Shown here one piece after another: positions 5,858 to 13,112 of a stretch of 38,774 nt of DNA (the stretch's first letter is position 1; every line of letters begins with the position of its first letter). The position numbers and the translations under genes were made by a program. The stretch comes from a virus, in the IMG/VR virus record IMGVR_UViG_3300021375_000072, positions 1-38,774 of that record. One strand, 5' to 3'. Below the pieces are notes generated by a model. That model worked only from the letters and a program-made list of their open reading frames with translations. It had not been told where the DNA came from and did no database searches.

Positions 5858-6694
5858 ATGTACTACGATATACCACGTATCAGAACTTTTGCGGACGCAG
5901 AAAAATACTTTAACGCAACCAAACCATTCAGCCGAGGTAGGAAGAAAGGCAAAGTACCTGTAGGCAATCGGGCTAGAGGGTACATTACTATGGAGAAGGT
6001 TGAGGACAAAAGCTACGTGCTACGTTACAGCGATTGGACGTCTAAGGATCATGGTAGGGCACTCACGTACAAAGCGGATACACCACATCTAGTAAATATA
6101 AACCTACGGGACTATTACCTATTTGAGTTACCAATTATCAATCGTTTACTAGGTACAAACTTGATTCAATATCAGTACGACATATGGGATTGGTGTGCTA
6201 GGAAACTCTTAGGTAAGGGTCAGCATGTGTACGATGCGCTACAGGATAAGTGGGTAACAGCGCAAGATAAAATACTAAAGACATACCTAAAACGTAAAGA
6301 GTGGAACAAGTTGTGGGCTGATTGCAAACCGTTCGCAGACTACTTAACTATCACTAACAAAATCCGCGACGCAGGTTTTAGCAAAGAAGAAACAAACAAA
6401 ATAAATACCGATGGTAAACCTTTGTCGCACGACGTAACTAGTGATGACCAAGAACTTTGGTACAGAGCCGCAAAAAGAATAGCCCAAGAGAAGCAATATA
6501 AATGTGTGCAAGGTATGCACTATTGGCACGAGGTTAAAAGTGGTGATGCACTTACAAAAGTTATGTTGAATTACTTAAAAGACTACATGAAGAAAGAATA
6601 CGCAGCTGATTTGTTCTACCAAAAAGAAGTACCTATAACTAATCTAACTAAAGATAGCAATGCTAAATACTTAGCATATACAAGAATTTTATAA
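5858..6694 (+). CDS. Hypothetical protein, 278 aa
   Basis: Preceded by an exact CAACACAAGGAG leader (5838-5849). Basic, aromatic-rich soluble protein (many Tyr, Trp and Lys) with a basic patch RGRKKGK at about 26-32. No Walker, nuclease or zinc motif and no membrane segment are visible. I do not recognise it. It is followed after 10 nt by another large unknown gene, and the two look like one functional unit between the MoxR-VWA genes and the polymerase region. Confidence 0.8.
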   Translation: MYYDIPRIRTFADAEKYFNATKPFSRGRKKGKVPVGNRARGYITMEKVEDKSYVLRYSDWTSKDHGRALTYKADTPHLVNINLRDYYLFELPIINRLLGTNLIQYQYDIWDWCARKLLGKGQHVYDALQDKWVTAQDKILKTYLKRKEWNKLWADCKPFADYLTITNKIRDAGFSKEETNKINTDGKPLSHDVTSDDQELWYRAAKRIAQEKQYKCVQGMHYWHEVKSGDALTKVMLNYLKDYMKKEYAADLFYQKEVPITNLTKDSNAKYLAYTRIL

Positions 6695-6704
6695 GGAGCG
6701 ATGT

Positions 6705-7670
6705 ATGAATGGCGAAGAATACAAGTACCACAAAATAAAACTAACGTGTGGTGGAGCGACTGGGCTTTACTACTACGAAGAGAGAACTGCTGCAGGTGGG
6801 CGCTGGTTAGGAAAAACTAAAGGGAATGAGCTTATCGAGTGTCTTGACACAATGGAGATAAGTAAAAAGGCAGTACACGTAATGAACACAGTACGTATGA
6901 AAGACCCTAAGTATACGTTTTCAGTAAGCACAGGTTGGAGAACAGTAAACAGGGTTAAAACTGATGAGTATTGGGAGTGTATAGATTTTGATGTTTGGTA
7001 CGACGGAGAAAAACTAGGGGAGTATGGCGGGAATGATTGGAGCCACGACGTAAAATCTCGTATTACAAGTAGAGAACTGAGGTCTACTGATTGGAAAAGA
7101 ACCAAGAACGTTAATACTGCGGTTAAGAACATCCTTAAATATATTAAACCAATAGCAATGCGAGAACGCTTTGATACGCTACAACGCCTAACTGCCAACG
7201 CTATAAATTCGGCACTTAATAACGTTAGGTATATGGCAGGTACTGCACAGACTTATGCTCCTGTTGCTAAAACATCACCTTGTAGTAGGCTGTTTGACGT
7301 AATTATGACTGAGCATAGAAACATAGCAAAAAATATATTTAAACGTATGCCTGAGTTTGAATCCAAAGTCGAGCAAATGATTGAGGATTACGATTCGTTC
7401 ATATCTATAACTGAAATGCAAAGGCAAGCGAGCGATGGTAAGGGTGTATTGGTAATTAAGTATGGCGATGACATATACATGGACAACTTATTTACACGCG
7501 ACTCAAACATGCGAACGTTACAACACAAAGACTTGTGCGATGAGACTAAGACTCACTTGGCAATGCTAAGTATATCCAACCCAGATACTTTGATAACTGA
7601 TGTGGGCGTTAAGATAGACGATACACAATTTTATTTACAACAAGCAAAGGAGATGCAAGATGCGAGGTAA
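6705..7670 (+). CDS. Hypothetical protein, 321 aa
   Basis: Ribosome site AAGGAGCG at 6692-6699. The first half looks beta-rich, with Gly/Tyr/Trp clusters (CGGATGLYYYEERTAAGGRW; YWECIDFDVWYDGEKLGEYG); the second is helical. No catalytic motif is recognised. It overlaps the following RHH-like gene by 11 nt. Function unknown; position suggests an early or replication-associated role. Confidence 0.8.
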   Translation: MNGEEYKYHKIKLTCGGATGLYYYEERTAAGGRWLGKTKGNELIECLDTMEISKKAVHVMNTVRMKDPKYTFSVSTGWRTVNRVKTDEYWECIDFDVWYDGEKLGEYGGNDWSHDVKSRITSRELRSTDWKRTKNVNTAVKNILKYIKPIAMRERFDTLQRLTANAINSALNNVRYMAGTAQTYAPVAKTSPCSRLFDVIMTEHRNIAKNIFKRMPEFESKVEQMIEDYDSFISITEMQRQASDGKGVLVIKYGDDIYMDNLFTRDSNMRTLQHKDLCDETKTHLAMLSISNPDTLITDVGVKIDDTQFYLQQAKEMQDAR

Positions 7671-7818
7671 GGGAAAGAAAGAAGCAATGGTACATGTGAA
7701 CTTACGATTACCAATAAAGGTACTAGAGCACTACCAACAATTTCCTAGTTACACAGTCAAGATGCGCGAAGTGTTAACAAAAGAAGTTGGACAAAGTAAA
7801 AAGGAGGTAGTAACATGA
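7660..7818 (+). CDS. Ribbon-helix-helix-like protein, 52 aa
   Basis: ATG at 7660 with AAGGAG ten bases upstream, inside the end of the preceding gene. After a Lys-rich N-terminus comes VHVNLRLPIKVLEHYQQF, a strand plus helix, and a second helix (TVKMREVLTKEV). This is the pattern of ribbon-helix-helix/BrnA-type antitoxins and phage Arc-like repressors, which bind DNA as dimers through the strand. Too short for certainty. No toxin gene is recognisable beside it; the next gene encodes a secreted peptide. Confidence 0.55.
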   Translation: MRGKGKKEAMVHVNLRLPIKVLEHYQQFPSYTVKMREVLTKEVGQSKKEVVT

Positions 7819-7931
7819 GAACAATTATGTTTATTTTATTAGTGCTCTCGGCTAACTTAGCATTCACAAGTGCAGACATTGGCGCGGAGAGAAAGCAACC
7901 GATGTACCCAATAAGCAACTACAATGGCTAG
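7815..7931 (+). CDS. Small secreted peptide, 38 aa
   Basis: ATGA overlap with the RHH-like gene and ribosome site AAGGAGG (7801-7807). Residues 1-20 (MRTIMFILLVLSANLAFTSA) form a textbook signal peptide with probable cleavage after TSA, leaving an 18-residue mature peptide DIGAERKQPMYPISNYNG. It overlaps the next gene start by 8 nt. A periplasmic phage peptide could interfere with host envelope functions or phage entry. Function unknown. Confidence 0.5.
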   Translation: MRTIMFILLVLSANLAFTSADIGAERKQPMYPISNYNG

Positions 7932-8217
7932 TACACCAGAGAAAAGAGTGAAGGATAAAGTAGTCAAAATACTCAAAGAGTTTGGGGCTTACTACTTTTT
8001 TCCTGCGACTTATGGCTTTGGGCGTAGTGGTGTGCCAGATATAGTGTGTTGCTTTAACGGTAACTTTTTTGCGGTTGAGTGCAAGGCGGGTAAGAACAAA
8101 CCTACCACGCTACAAGAACGCGAGATAGAAGCTATACGTAACACTGGGGGTACTGCGCTAGTGATAAACGAAGAGAACATAGAGCATGTACGGATTTTGA
8201 TTGAGGAAATGTTATAA
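7924..8217 (+). CDS. VRR-NUC domain nuclease, 97 aa
   Basis: Minimal VRR-NUC (PD-(D/E)XK superfamily) nuclease. The core GRSGVPDIVCC (D39) and FFAVECKAG (E52-C-K54) supplies the catalytic D...ExK, and Q64 in TTLQ lies where the family has its conserved Gln. Stand-alone phage proteins of this length act on branched DNA such as Holliday junctions or flaps. Here it lies just upstream of the DNA polymerase, consistent with resolving replication or packaging intermediates. Confidence 0.9.
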   Translation: MASTPEKRVKDKVVKILKEFGAYYFFPATYGFGRSGVPDIVCCFNGNFFAVECKAGKNKPTTLQEREIEAIRNTGGTALVINEENIEHVRILIEEML

Positions 8218-8229
8218 AAAGGAGCGAAC

Positions 8230-8463
8230 ATGCAATACAAGCACAATGTAATAGCTACGGTTACACGTACGATCACGTACGAATTTGAATTAGAAGCGTT
8301 CACCAATGACCCCGATGGCAATGATGAGATTAAAGATCAAGCTATAGAAGAACTTAAACGTATGGCGGCTAAAGAACCTGTATTAATTGAGGTTTTAAAT
8401 GATGAGTTAGAAGTTGAGGATATTCAGATAACACAAACGTGGCGACAAGGCGGTGTCGATTGA
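8230..8463 (+). CDS. Hypothetical protein, 77 aa
   Basis: Ribosome site AAAGGAGCG before ATG 8230. The first half is a run of predicted beta strands (NVIATVTRTITYEFELEAF), followed by an acidic helix (DEIKDQAIEELKRMAAKE). No family is recognised. It is translationally coupled to the polymerase: its TGA overlaps the likely TTG start of the next gene. Confidence 0.7.
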   Translation: MQYKHNVIATVTRTITYEFELEAFTNDPDGNDEIKDQAIEELKRMAAKEPVLIEVLNDELEVEDIQITQTWRQGGVD

Positions 8464-10283
8464 ACATCTTAACGATAGACTTTGAGACTTACTACGACAA
8501 ACAGTATTCTTTATCTAAACTAACTACTGAAGCATACATACGTGATGATCAGTTTGAGGTTATTGGCGTAGCAGTAAAGCAATCAGGGGGTGAGACTCAA
8601 TGGTTTAGCGGTACGAAACAAAAGACCAAAGAGTTTCTAGATTCGTTTGATTGGGGTAACTCACTAGCTGTAGCGCACAATGCTATGTTCGACATGGCGA
8701 TTCTTTCGTGGCACTTCGATATTAAACCTAAGATGATTGCGGATACGTTATCCATGTCGAGGGCAATACATTCTGTCGAAGTGGGTGGAAGCCTTAAGGC
8801 TCTATGCTCTTACTATCATCTTGGCGCAAAGGGCGACGAAGTAATCAACGCGCTAGGTAAACGTCGTATAGATTTTGATGACGAGAGTTTGTCTAGGTAC
8901 GCAAGCTACTGCATTCAAGACGTTGACCTAACCGAGAAGCTGTTCGGTGTTCTGTTACCCAACATAAACAAGACAGAAGCAAAGCTAATTGATCTCACCC
9001 TACGTATGTTTACTGAGCCAGTACTTGAACTAGACATAGATGTATTGGGTGCGCACTTGGAAGGAGTACAAAAAAAGAAAGCTGAGTTGATGGCTAAGAT
9101 CGACGTAGACCGTAAAGAGATCATGAGTAACCCTAAGTTTGCTGAGTTACTTAAAAACCACGGTGTTATCCCACCAACAAAGATAAGCCCAACAACAGGC
9201 AAGGAAACATTAGCATTCGCTAAGTCTGACGAAGAGTTTAAAAAACTTTTAGAGCATGAAAACGAAACAGTACAAGCCCTTGTGTCTGCTAGGTTAGGTG
9301 TAAAGTCCACCATTGAAGAAACTAGAACCGAACGGTTTATCAACATCGCTATGCGTGGAACTATGCCAATACCCTTACGTTACTACGCGGCTCACACTGG
9401 TCGATGGGGTGGGGACGACAAAGTAAATATGCAGAACCTACCACGTAACTCATCACTAAAAGATGCGATCTGTGCGCCTACTGGCTACACCATGATTGAT
9501 TGTGACTTATCTCAAATTGAGGCGCGGACTCTTGCATGGTTAGCTGAAGAACATGACTTGGTTGAGGCGTTTGATCGAGGCGATGATGTGTACAAGATTA
9601 TGGCTAGTAGCATATATGGTAAGCCAGTAGACAAGATCGACAAGGGAGAACGTTTTGTTGGTAAGACTACTATTCTTGGTGCAGGTTATGGCATGGGTGC
9701 AATGAAGTTTCAAGCACAGCTAAAAAACTTTGGTGTTGAGTTAGATGAGGACGAGTGCAAACGCATCATCCATGTTTATCGGGACACCTATCAGTGGATA
9801 CCTATGCTCTGGAGGAATGCCAATGATGCCCTAGAAGCATTAATGGAAGGTGGGGGTGCGCTGTTAGGTAAGTGGGGTGTACTAGATATAGACGAGATAG
9901 GTATACGACTACCTAACAACTTACATATTAAATACCCAAACTTACGCAGGCAAGAAATTGAAGGCGGAAAAACTGAGATTGTGTACGACACGAGACGCGG
10001 ACGATCAGTCATCGCGAACCGTATCTATGGTGGGAAAGTTATAGAGAATGTGTGTCAGGCATTGGCGCGTATTGTTATTGGTGAACAGTTACTCGGTATC
10101 GCTAAGAAGTACAAGGTAGTAATGACTGTGCATGATGCGATTGCATGTATTGTGCCTAACGAAGAAGTAGAAGAAGCAAAGAAGTTTGTAGAGAAAGTAA
10201 TGAAGACACGCCCTACTTGGGCACAAGAATTACCCCTCGATTGTGAGGCTTTTGATGGAAAAACCTATGGGAGTTGTAAATGA
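8460..10283 (+). CDS. Family A DNA polymerase with 3'-5' exonuclease, about 607 aa
   Basis: Replicative polymerase. Start taken as TTG 8460, overlapping the upstream TGA; the GTG at 8439 adds seven residues. Numbering is from TTG. Exonuclease motifs: DFE (D7, E9), AHNAMFD (D78) and YCIQD (Y150, D154). Polymerase motif A is DCDLSQIE (D349, E354); motif B is RFVGKTTILGAGYG, placing Leu406 at the position of E. coli Phe762; motif C is VHDA (H558, D559, A560), where HDE is usual. No 5'-3' exonuclease domain. Leu at the 762 position has been associated with slower or temperate lifestyles in marine viruses. The surrounding genes make it part of a self-encoded replisome. Confidence 0.95.
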   Translation: MNILTIDFETYYDKQYSLSKLTTEAYIRDDQFEVIGVAVKQSGGETQWFSGTKQKTKEFLDSFDWGNSLAVAHNAMFDMAILSWHFDIKPKMIADTLSMSRAIHSVEVGGSLKALCSYYHLGAKGDEVINALGKRRIDFDDESLSRYASYCIQDVDLTEKLFGVLLPNINKTEAKLIDLTLRMFTEPVLELDIDVLGAHLEGVQKKKAELMAKIDVDRKEIMSNPKFAELLKNHGVIPPTKISPTTGKETLAFAKSDEEFKKLLEHENETVQALVSARLGVKSTIEETRTERFINIAMRGTMPIPLRYYAAHTGRWGGDDKVNMQNLPRNSSLKDAICAPTGYTMIDCDLSQIEARTLAWLAEEHDLVEAFDRGDDVYKIMASSIYGKPVDKIDKGERFVGKTTILGAGYGMGAMKFQAQLKNFGVELDEDECKRIIHVYRDTYQWIPMLWRNANDALEALMEGGGALLGKWGVLDIDEIGIRLPNNLHIKYPNLRRQEIEGGKTEIVYDTRRGRSVIANRIYGGKVIENVCQALARIVIGEQLLGIAKKYKVVMTVHDAIACIVPNEEVEEAKKFVEKVMKTRPTWAQELPLDCEAFDGKTYGSCK

Positions 10284-10474
10284 GTGAATATATAGATTGG
10301 AGTGAGCATTGGTTAAATGTTAAGAAGCATTTAAAAGAAGTGCAAGACTTGATGAACTCTAAAAAGTACGCAGAAGCAAAAAAGAAAGCAATGGACTTAT
10401 CAGTGGATGGGCATTTGATGAGACAAGCTATTACTTTAGAGGAGGAGAAATGGACGATAAAAGACCAAAGATAA
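10280..10474 (+). CDS. Hypothetical protein, 64 aa
   Basis: Coupled to the polymerase gene by an ATGA overlap. Entirely helical and charged (HWLNVKKHLKEVQDLMNSKKYAEAKKKAMDL); similar short helical proteins occur beside replication genes in other phages. No motif. The 3' end overlaps the following gene by 25 nt. Confidence 0.65.
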   Translation: MSEYIDWSEHWLNVKKHLKEVQDLMNSKKYAEAKKKAMDLSVDGHLMRQAITLEEEKWTIKDQR

Positions 10475-11208
10475 TGATTGCAACTCCGATGTATGGGGGC
10501 ATGTGTACAGGAGGGTACTCACTTAGTTTACTAGGTGCATGGAAAACGCTAACTGAACTGCAATGTGAAACCTATATAGCTACGCTTACTAACGAGAGTC
10601 TAATAACTCGTGGGCGTAATGACTTGGCTAGGATGTTCCTCGAACGTGATGCAGATTACTTGATGTTCATTGATGCAGACATAACGTTCCCAGCTGGAGC
10701 TATACCTGCGCTACTACTAGCAGAGAAAGATGTAGTGTGTGGCGTGTACTCAAAGAAAGAGATTGCATGGGACTCAGTAGCTAGAGCCGCGAGAGAAGGT
10801 AAAGATAACTTGGCTGACTACAGTGGTTCGTTTGTATTTAACATGATGGGCGCACAAGGGGATCATGCAGAAGTAGATGAGTCGGGTGTTATTGAGGTGC
10901 GACATGGTGGTACAGGCTTCATGCTAATTAAACGCAGTGTACTTGAGAAGCTCAAAGATCATGTGCCTACGTACAGACGGACATCGTTTAGAGATTCAAA
11001 CGGTGAGTACATACACCCTGTCACACACCAGTTCTTTGATACAAGCATTGATGGTACAGGTGCATTGCTATCTGAGGACTACCACTTCTGCGAGTTGTGG
11101 CGAAAACATGGCGGGAAGATATACGCACATCCAAGCATTAAGTTAGACCATACAGGTACGCACGTATTTGGTGGAGACTTACTTAAATCAGGGGGGCAGT
11201 TATTATGA
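10450..11208 (+). CDS. GT-A-type glycosyltransferase-like protein, 252 aa
   Basis: The N-terminus IMIATPMYGGM and the metal-binding DxD in YLMFIDADITF (D75, D77) match a GT-A fold nucleotide-sugar glycosyltransferase; a C-terminal EDYHFCELWRKHGGKIYAHP resembles the region carrying the catalytic base (E/D) in GT2 enzymes. Ribosome site GGAGGAGAAA. It sits in the replication module, not beside tail genes, so its target could be phage DNA bases, a host protein or surface glycans. The donor sugar cannot be told from sequence. ATGA overlap with the HNH gene. Confidence 0.75.
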   Translation: MDDKRPKIMIATPMYGGMCTGGYSLSLLGAWKTLTELQCETYIATLTNESLITRGRNDLARMFLERDADYLMFIDADITFPAGAIPALLLAEKDVVCGVYSKKEIAWDSVARAAREGKDNLADYSGSFVFNMMGAQGDHAEVDESGVIEVRHGGTGFMLIKRSVLEKLKDHVPTYRRTSFRDSNGEYIHPVTHQFFDTSIDGTGALLSEDYHFCELWRKHGGKIYAHPSIKLDHTGTHVFGGDLLKSGGQLL

Positions 11209-11735
11209 CCGAGGAGGAACGCAAAGAGTATAGCAAAAAGTACTACGAAGCAAACAAAGAGAAAATAAACGCGACGTCTAAAAGATACCGAGCGCAAAAC
11301 AAAACGAAAATAAAAGCGATGGAAAGAAAGTACTACGAGGCAAACAAAGAGAAAAAAAAAGTTCGTGAACGCATGCGCTACACTCAAACCATAGAACTGC
11401 AAAAAGAGCGTAAGAAAAAGTACCGCCAAGAAAACAAAGAGAAAATAAAAACGAGGTCTAAAAGATACCAAGAGGCAAACAAAGAACTGTTTGCCGCCTA
11501 CAACGTTAAAAGAAAAGCGCAAAAAATAAAAGCTACTCCTACGTGGTTTGAACAAGAACGAGATAAGGTGGATTTGATATACGTAAAAGCGCGAGAGTTT
11601 GGGTTTCATGTAGACCATATCGTACCGCTTAGGTCTAAGAAAGTATGCGGATTGCACACATGGGTTAACTTACAATTACTTGCACCAGAGATAAACAGAG
11701 CCAAGGGAAATTATTATTGGCCTGATATGCCATAA
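11205..11735 (+). CDS. HNH endonuclease with N-terminal 15-residue repeats, 176 aa
   Basis: The C-terminal HNH fold is FGFHVDHIVPL (D137, H138), HTWVNLQLL (N155) and EINRAKG (N164, K167). The first 95 residues are six units in a 15-residue register, clearest at 11, 26, 41, 71 and 86, each like KKYYEANKEKIK, very Lys/Tyr-rich; these probably form a helical DNA-binding array. The architecture resembles free-standing phage homing endonucleases. There is no intron at this site, so any target lies elsewhere. It is coupled to the glycosyltransferase gene. Confidence 0.85.
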   Translation: MTEEERKEYSKKYYEANKEKINATSKRYRAQNKTKIKAMERKYYEANKEKKKVRERMRYTQTIELQKERKKKYRQENKEKIKTRSKRYQEANKELFAAYNVKRKAQKIKATPTWFEQERDKVDLIYVKAREFGFHVDHIVPLRSKKVCGLHTWVNLQLLAPEINRAKGNYYWPDMP

Positions 11736-11753
11736 ACAAAAGGAAAACAAACA

Positions 11754-12059
11754 ATGACGGAAGATGATTTTGATGGAAAGACAGTTTACGATTCTTTATT
11801 GCACTCAGTAGGTACGTCTTACGACCACACTTACACACAAAAAGCTGATAGGAAACAAATTGGTGGAGATCACTACATGAACATGGGGCTACAGCCTTGG
11901 AAAGCTATGAAATCTTGGATGTCCGAGGAGGAGTTTAAAGGTTTTCTTCGTGGCAATATCATCAAGTATGTTGCTCGATGTTGGGATAAGAACGGCGTTG
12001 AGGACTTAAAGAAAGCTATGCACTACCTAGAGAAATTAATTGAGGAGTCGGAAAAATAA
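11754..12059 (+). CDS. DUF3310 (nucleotide kinase-like) protein, 101 aa
   Basis: Residues 36-98 carry the DUF3310 signature: IGGDHYMNMGLQPW, then FLRGNIIKYVARCWDKNGVEDLKKAMHYLEKL. This domain is widespread in phages and is described as a possible nucleotide kinase, related to T7 gp1.7. The first 26 residues are an extra segment. A 20-bp direct repeat starts inside this segment (11811) and recurs in the same frame immediately after the stop codon (12060), so the DUF3310 core looks like an inserted or duplicated cassette. Start after AAAAGGAAAAC. Confidence 0.85.
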   Translation: MTEDDFDGKTVYDSLLHSVGTSYDHTYTQKADRKQIGGDHYMNMGLQPWKAMKSWMSEEEFKGFLRGNIIKYVARCWDKNGVEDLKKAMHYLEKLIEESEK

Positions 12060-12079
12060 GGTACGTCTTGCGACCACAC
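11811..12079. repeat. 20-bp direct repeats flanking the DUF3310 core
   Basis: GGTACGTCTTRCGACCACAC at 11811-11830 (A at the R) and 12060-12079 (G at the R), 19/20 identical. The offset is 249 bp, exactly 83 codons, so both lie in one reading frame with the second directly after the TAA. Confidence 0.85.
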
Positions 12080-12098
12080 AATGACATGAATATATGAT
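12068..12098 (+). promoter_or_regulatory. Weak candidate promoter before the Cas4-like gene
   Basis: TTGCGA (12068-12073) with either TATATG (12091-12096, 17-nt spacer) or TATGAT (12093-12098, 19-nt spacer). It lies in one of the few true intergenic gaps of the + strand arm (12060-12133), but the match is only moderate and part of it is the flanking repeat. Confidence 0.3.
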
Positions 12099-12133
12099 AT
12101 AACTAAATATGGTTAATAGTCATAAGGTTAAGT

Positions 12134-12799
12134 ATGTCAACTGCATGGTCGTATTCCTCTATCAAAACGTTTGAACAATGCCCAAAGAAGTATTACCACT
12201 TAAAAGTACTAAAGGATGTAAAAGATTCTGGTAACGAAGCAACGATATACGGGCAGGAAGTACATAAAGCCTGTGAAGACTATGTAAAAGACGGTGTTGA
12301 AATACCTGAGAAGTTTGCTTACGTGCGTAAGGTAGTAGAGCGGATAGCTAAGCAAGAGGGTGAGAAGCACACAGAAATGAAGATGGGACTTAAACGGGTT
12401 GGTGATGGGTATGAACCCTGTAAGTTCTTAGGTAAAGACGTTTGGTGGCGTGGTATTGCTGATGTAGTGATAATAAATGGTAGTACAGCTTACTCGATTG
12501 ATTATAAAACGAGCAAGAATGCAAGGTACGCGGATACTAAACAGTTAGACTTGGTTGCAGGTGGGTTGTTTGTACATTTCCCCCAGTTAGATACAATCAA
12601 GTCTGCTCTTATATTTGTAGTAAGCGGGGATGTAATTAAGAAAAATCATTACAGAGAACATATGGATAAGTACTTAAATACATTTGAAGATAGCCTAGAT
12701 AGGCTAGATAACGCTGAGCAAAGTGCCGTATGGAATGCAGTTACTGGCCCTCTATGTAGATTCTGTCCTGTGATATCATGTGAGCATAACACTAGATAA
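12134..12799 (+). CDS. Cas4/RecB-like PD-(D/E)XK nuclease with Fe-S cysteines, 221 aa
   Basis: RecB-family exonuclease fold. The catalytic residues are H44 (GQEVHKAC), D110 (RGIADVV), D123 and K125 (SIDYKTS), with Q137 in TKQLDL after them. Cys16 near the N-terminus (EQCPKKYY) and Cys208, 211 and 216 near the C-terminus (CRFCPVISC) make the four-cysteine [4Fe-4S] arrangement of Cas4 and AddB. It probably resects DNA ends for recombination-linked replication. No cas1 or CRISPR array is present, so there is no evidence for an adaptation role. Confidence 0.9.
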   Translation: MSTAWSYSSIKTFEQCPKKYYHLKVLKDVKDSGNEATIYGQEVHKACEDYVKDGVEIPEKFAYVRKVVERIAKQEGEKHTEMKMGLKRVGDGYEPCKFLGKDVWWRGIADVVIINGSTAYSIDYKTSKNARYADTKQLDLVAGGLFVHFPQLDTIKSALIFVVSGDVIKKNHYREHMDKYLNTFEDSLDRLDNAEQSAVWNAVTGPLCRFCPVISCEHNTR

Positions 12800-12809
12800 G
12801 GACATCGCC

Positions 12810-13112
12810 ATGAGGAAAAAACGTAACTACAAAAAGGAATACGAGACATATCAAGGCACTGAAGAGCAAAAGAAGAACCGAGCGATGCGTAACAAAGCAA
12901 GGCGTAAAGCCCTGAAGAACGGGTCAGTAAAGAAAGGCGATAAAAAAGATGTAGCACATAACAAGGCTATATCTAAAGGTGGTACGAACAAAGACGGTAC
13001 TAGGGTTACTAGCTCCAGTGCTAATCGTAGCTTTGATCGAAACTCTAAAAAGGGTTTGGTATCAGAGACTAGTCCAAAGGAGCGAAAACAACGTGGAAAT
13101 AATAAACGATAA
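12810..13112 (+). CDS. Small basic HNH-like phage protein, 100 aa
   Basis: Start at ATG 12810 with AAGGA seven bases ahead; a GTG at 12780 is possible but lies inside the previous gene. Lys/Arg/Asn-rich: KKRNYKKEYETYQGTEEQKK opens a family common in marine phages whose C-terminal half looks like a degenerate HNH (KDVAHNKAISKGGTNKDG). The usual D/H-H pair is reduced to a single His, so nuclease activity is doubtful and DNA binding more likely. It overlaps the helicase gene by 20 nt. Confidence 0.75.
   Translation: MRKKRNYKKEYETYQGTEEQKKNRAMRNKARRKALKNGSVKKGDKKDVAHNKAISKGGTNKDGTRVTSSSANRSFDRNSKKGLVSETSPKERKQRGNNKR

Noticed and set aside
8439-8459. GTG start of the DNA polymerase
   Set aside because: Possible, but TTG 8460 overlaps the upstream stop and gives the usual N-terminus just before the DFE exonuclease motif, so the later start was preferred.
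11079-11657. Leftward 192-aa Phe/Leu-rich ORF
   Set aside because: It is the complement of the Lys/Tyr repeat region of the HNH gene; the hydrophobic repeats are an artefact of reading those codons on the other strand.
12134-12799. CRISPR adaptation Cas4
   Set aside because: The fold and cysteines match, but no other cas gene or array exists. A replication/recombination nuclease is the simpler reading.
12979-13092. N-terminal extension of the SNF2 helicase
   Set aside because: These 38 codons lie inside the upstream gene, have no ribosome site and encode a non-helicase hydrophobic stretch. The GTG at 13093 has AAGGAGCG ahead.
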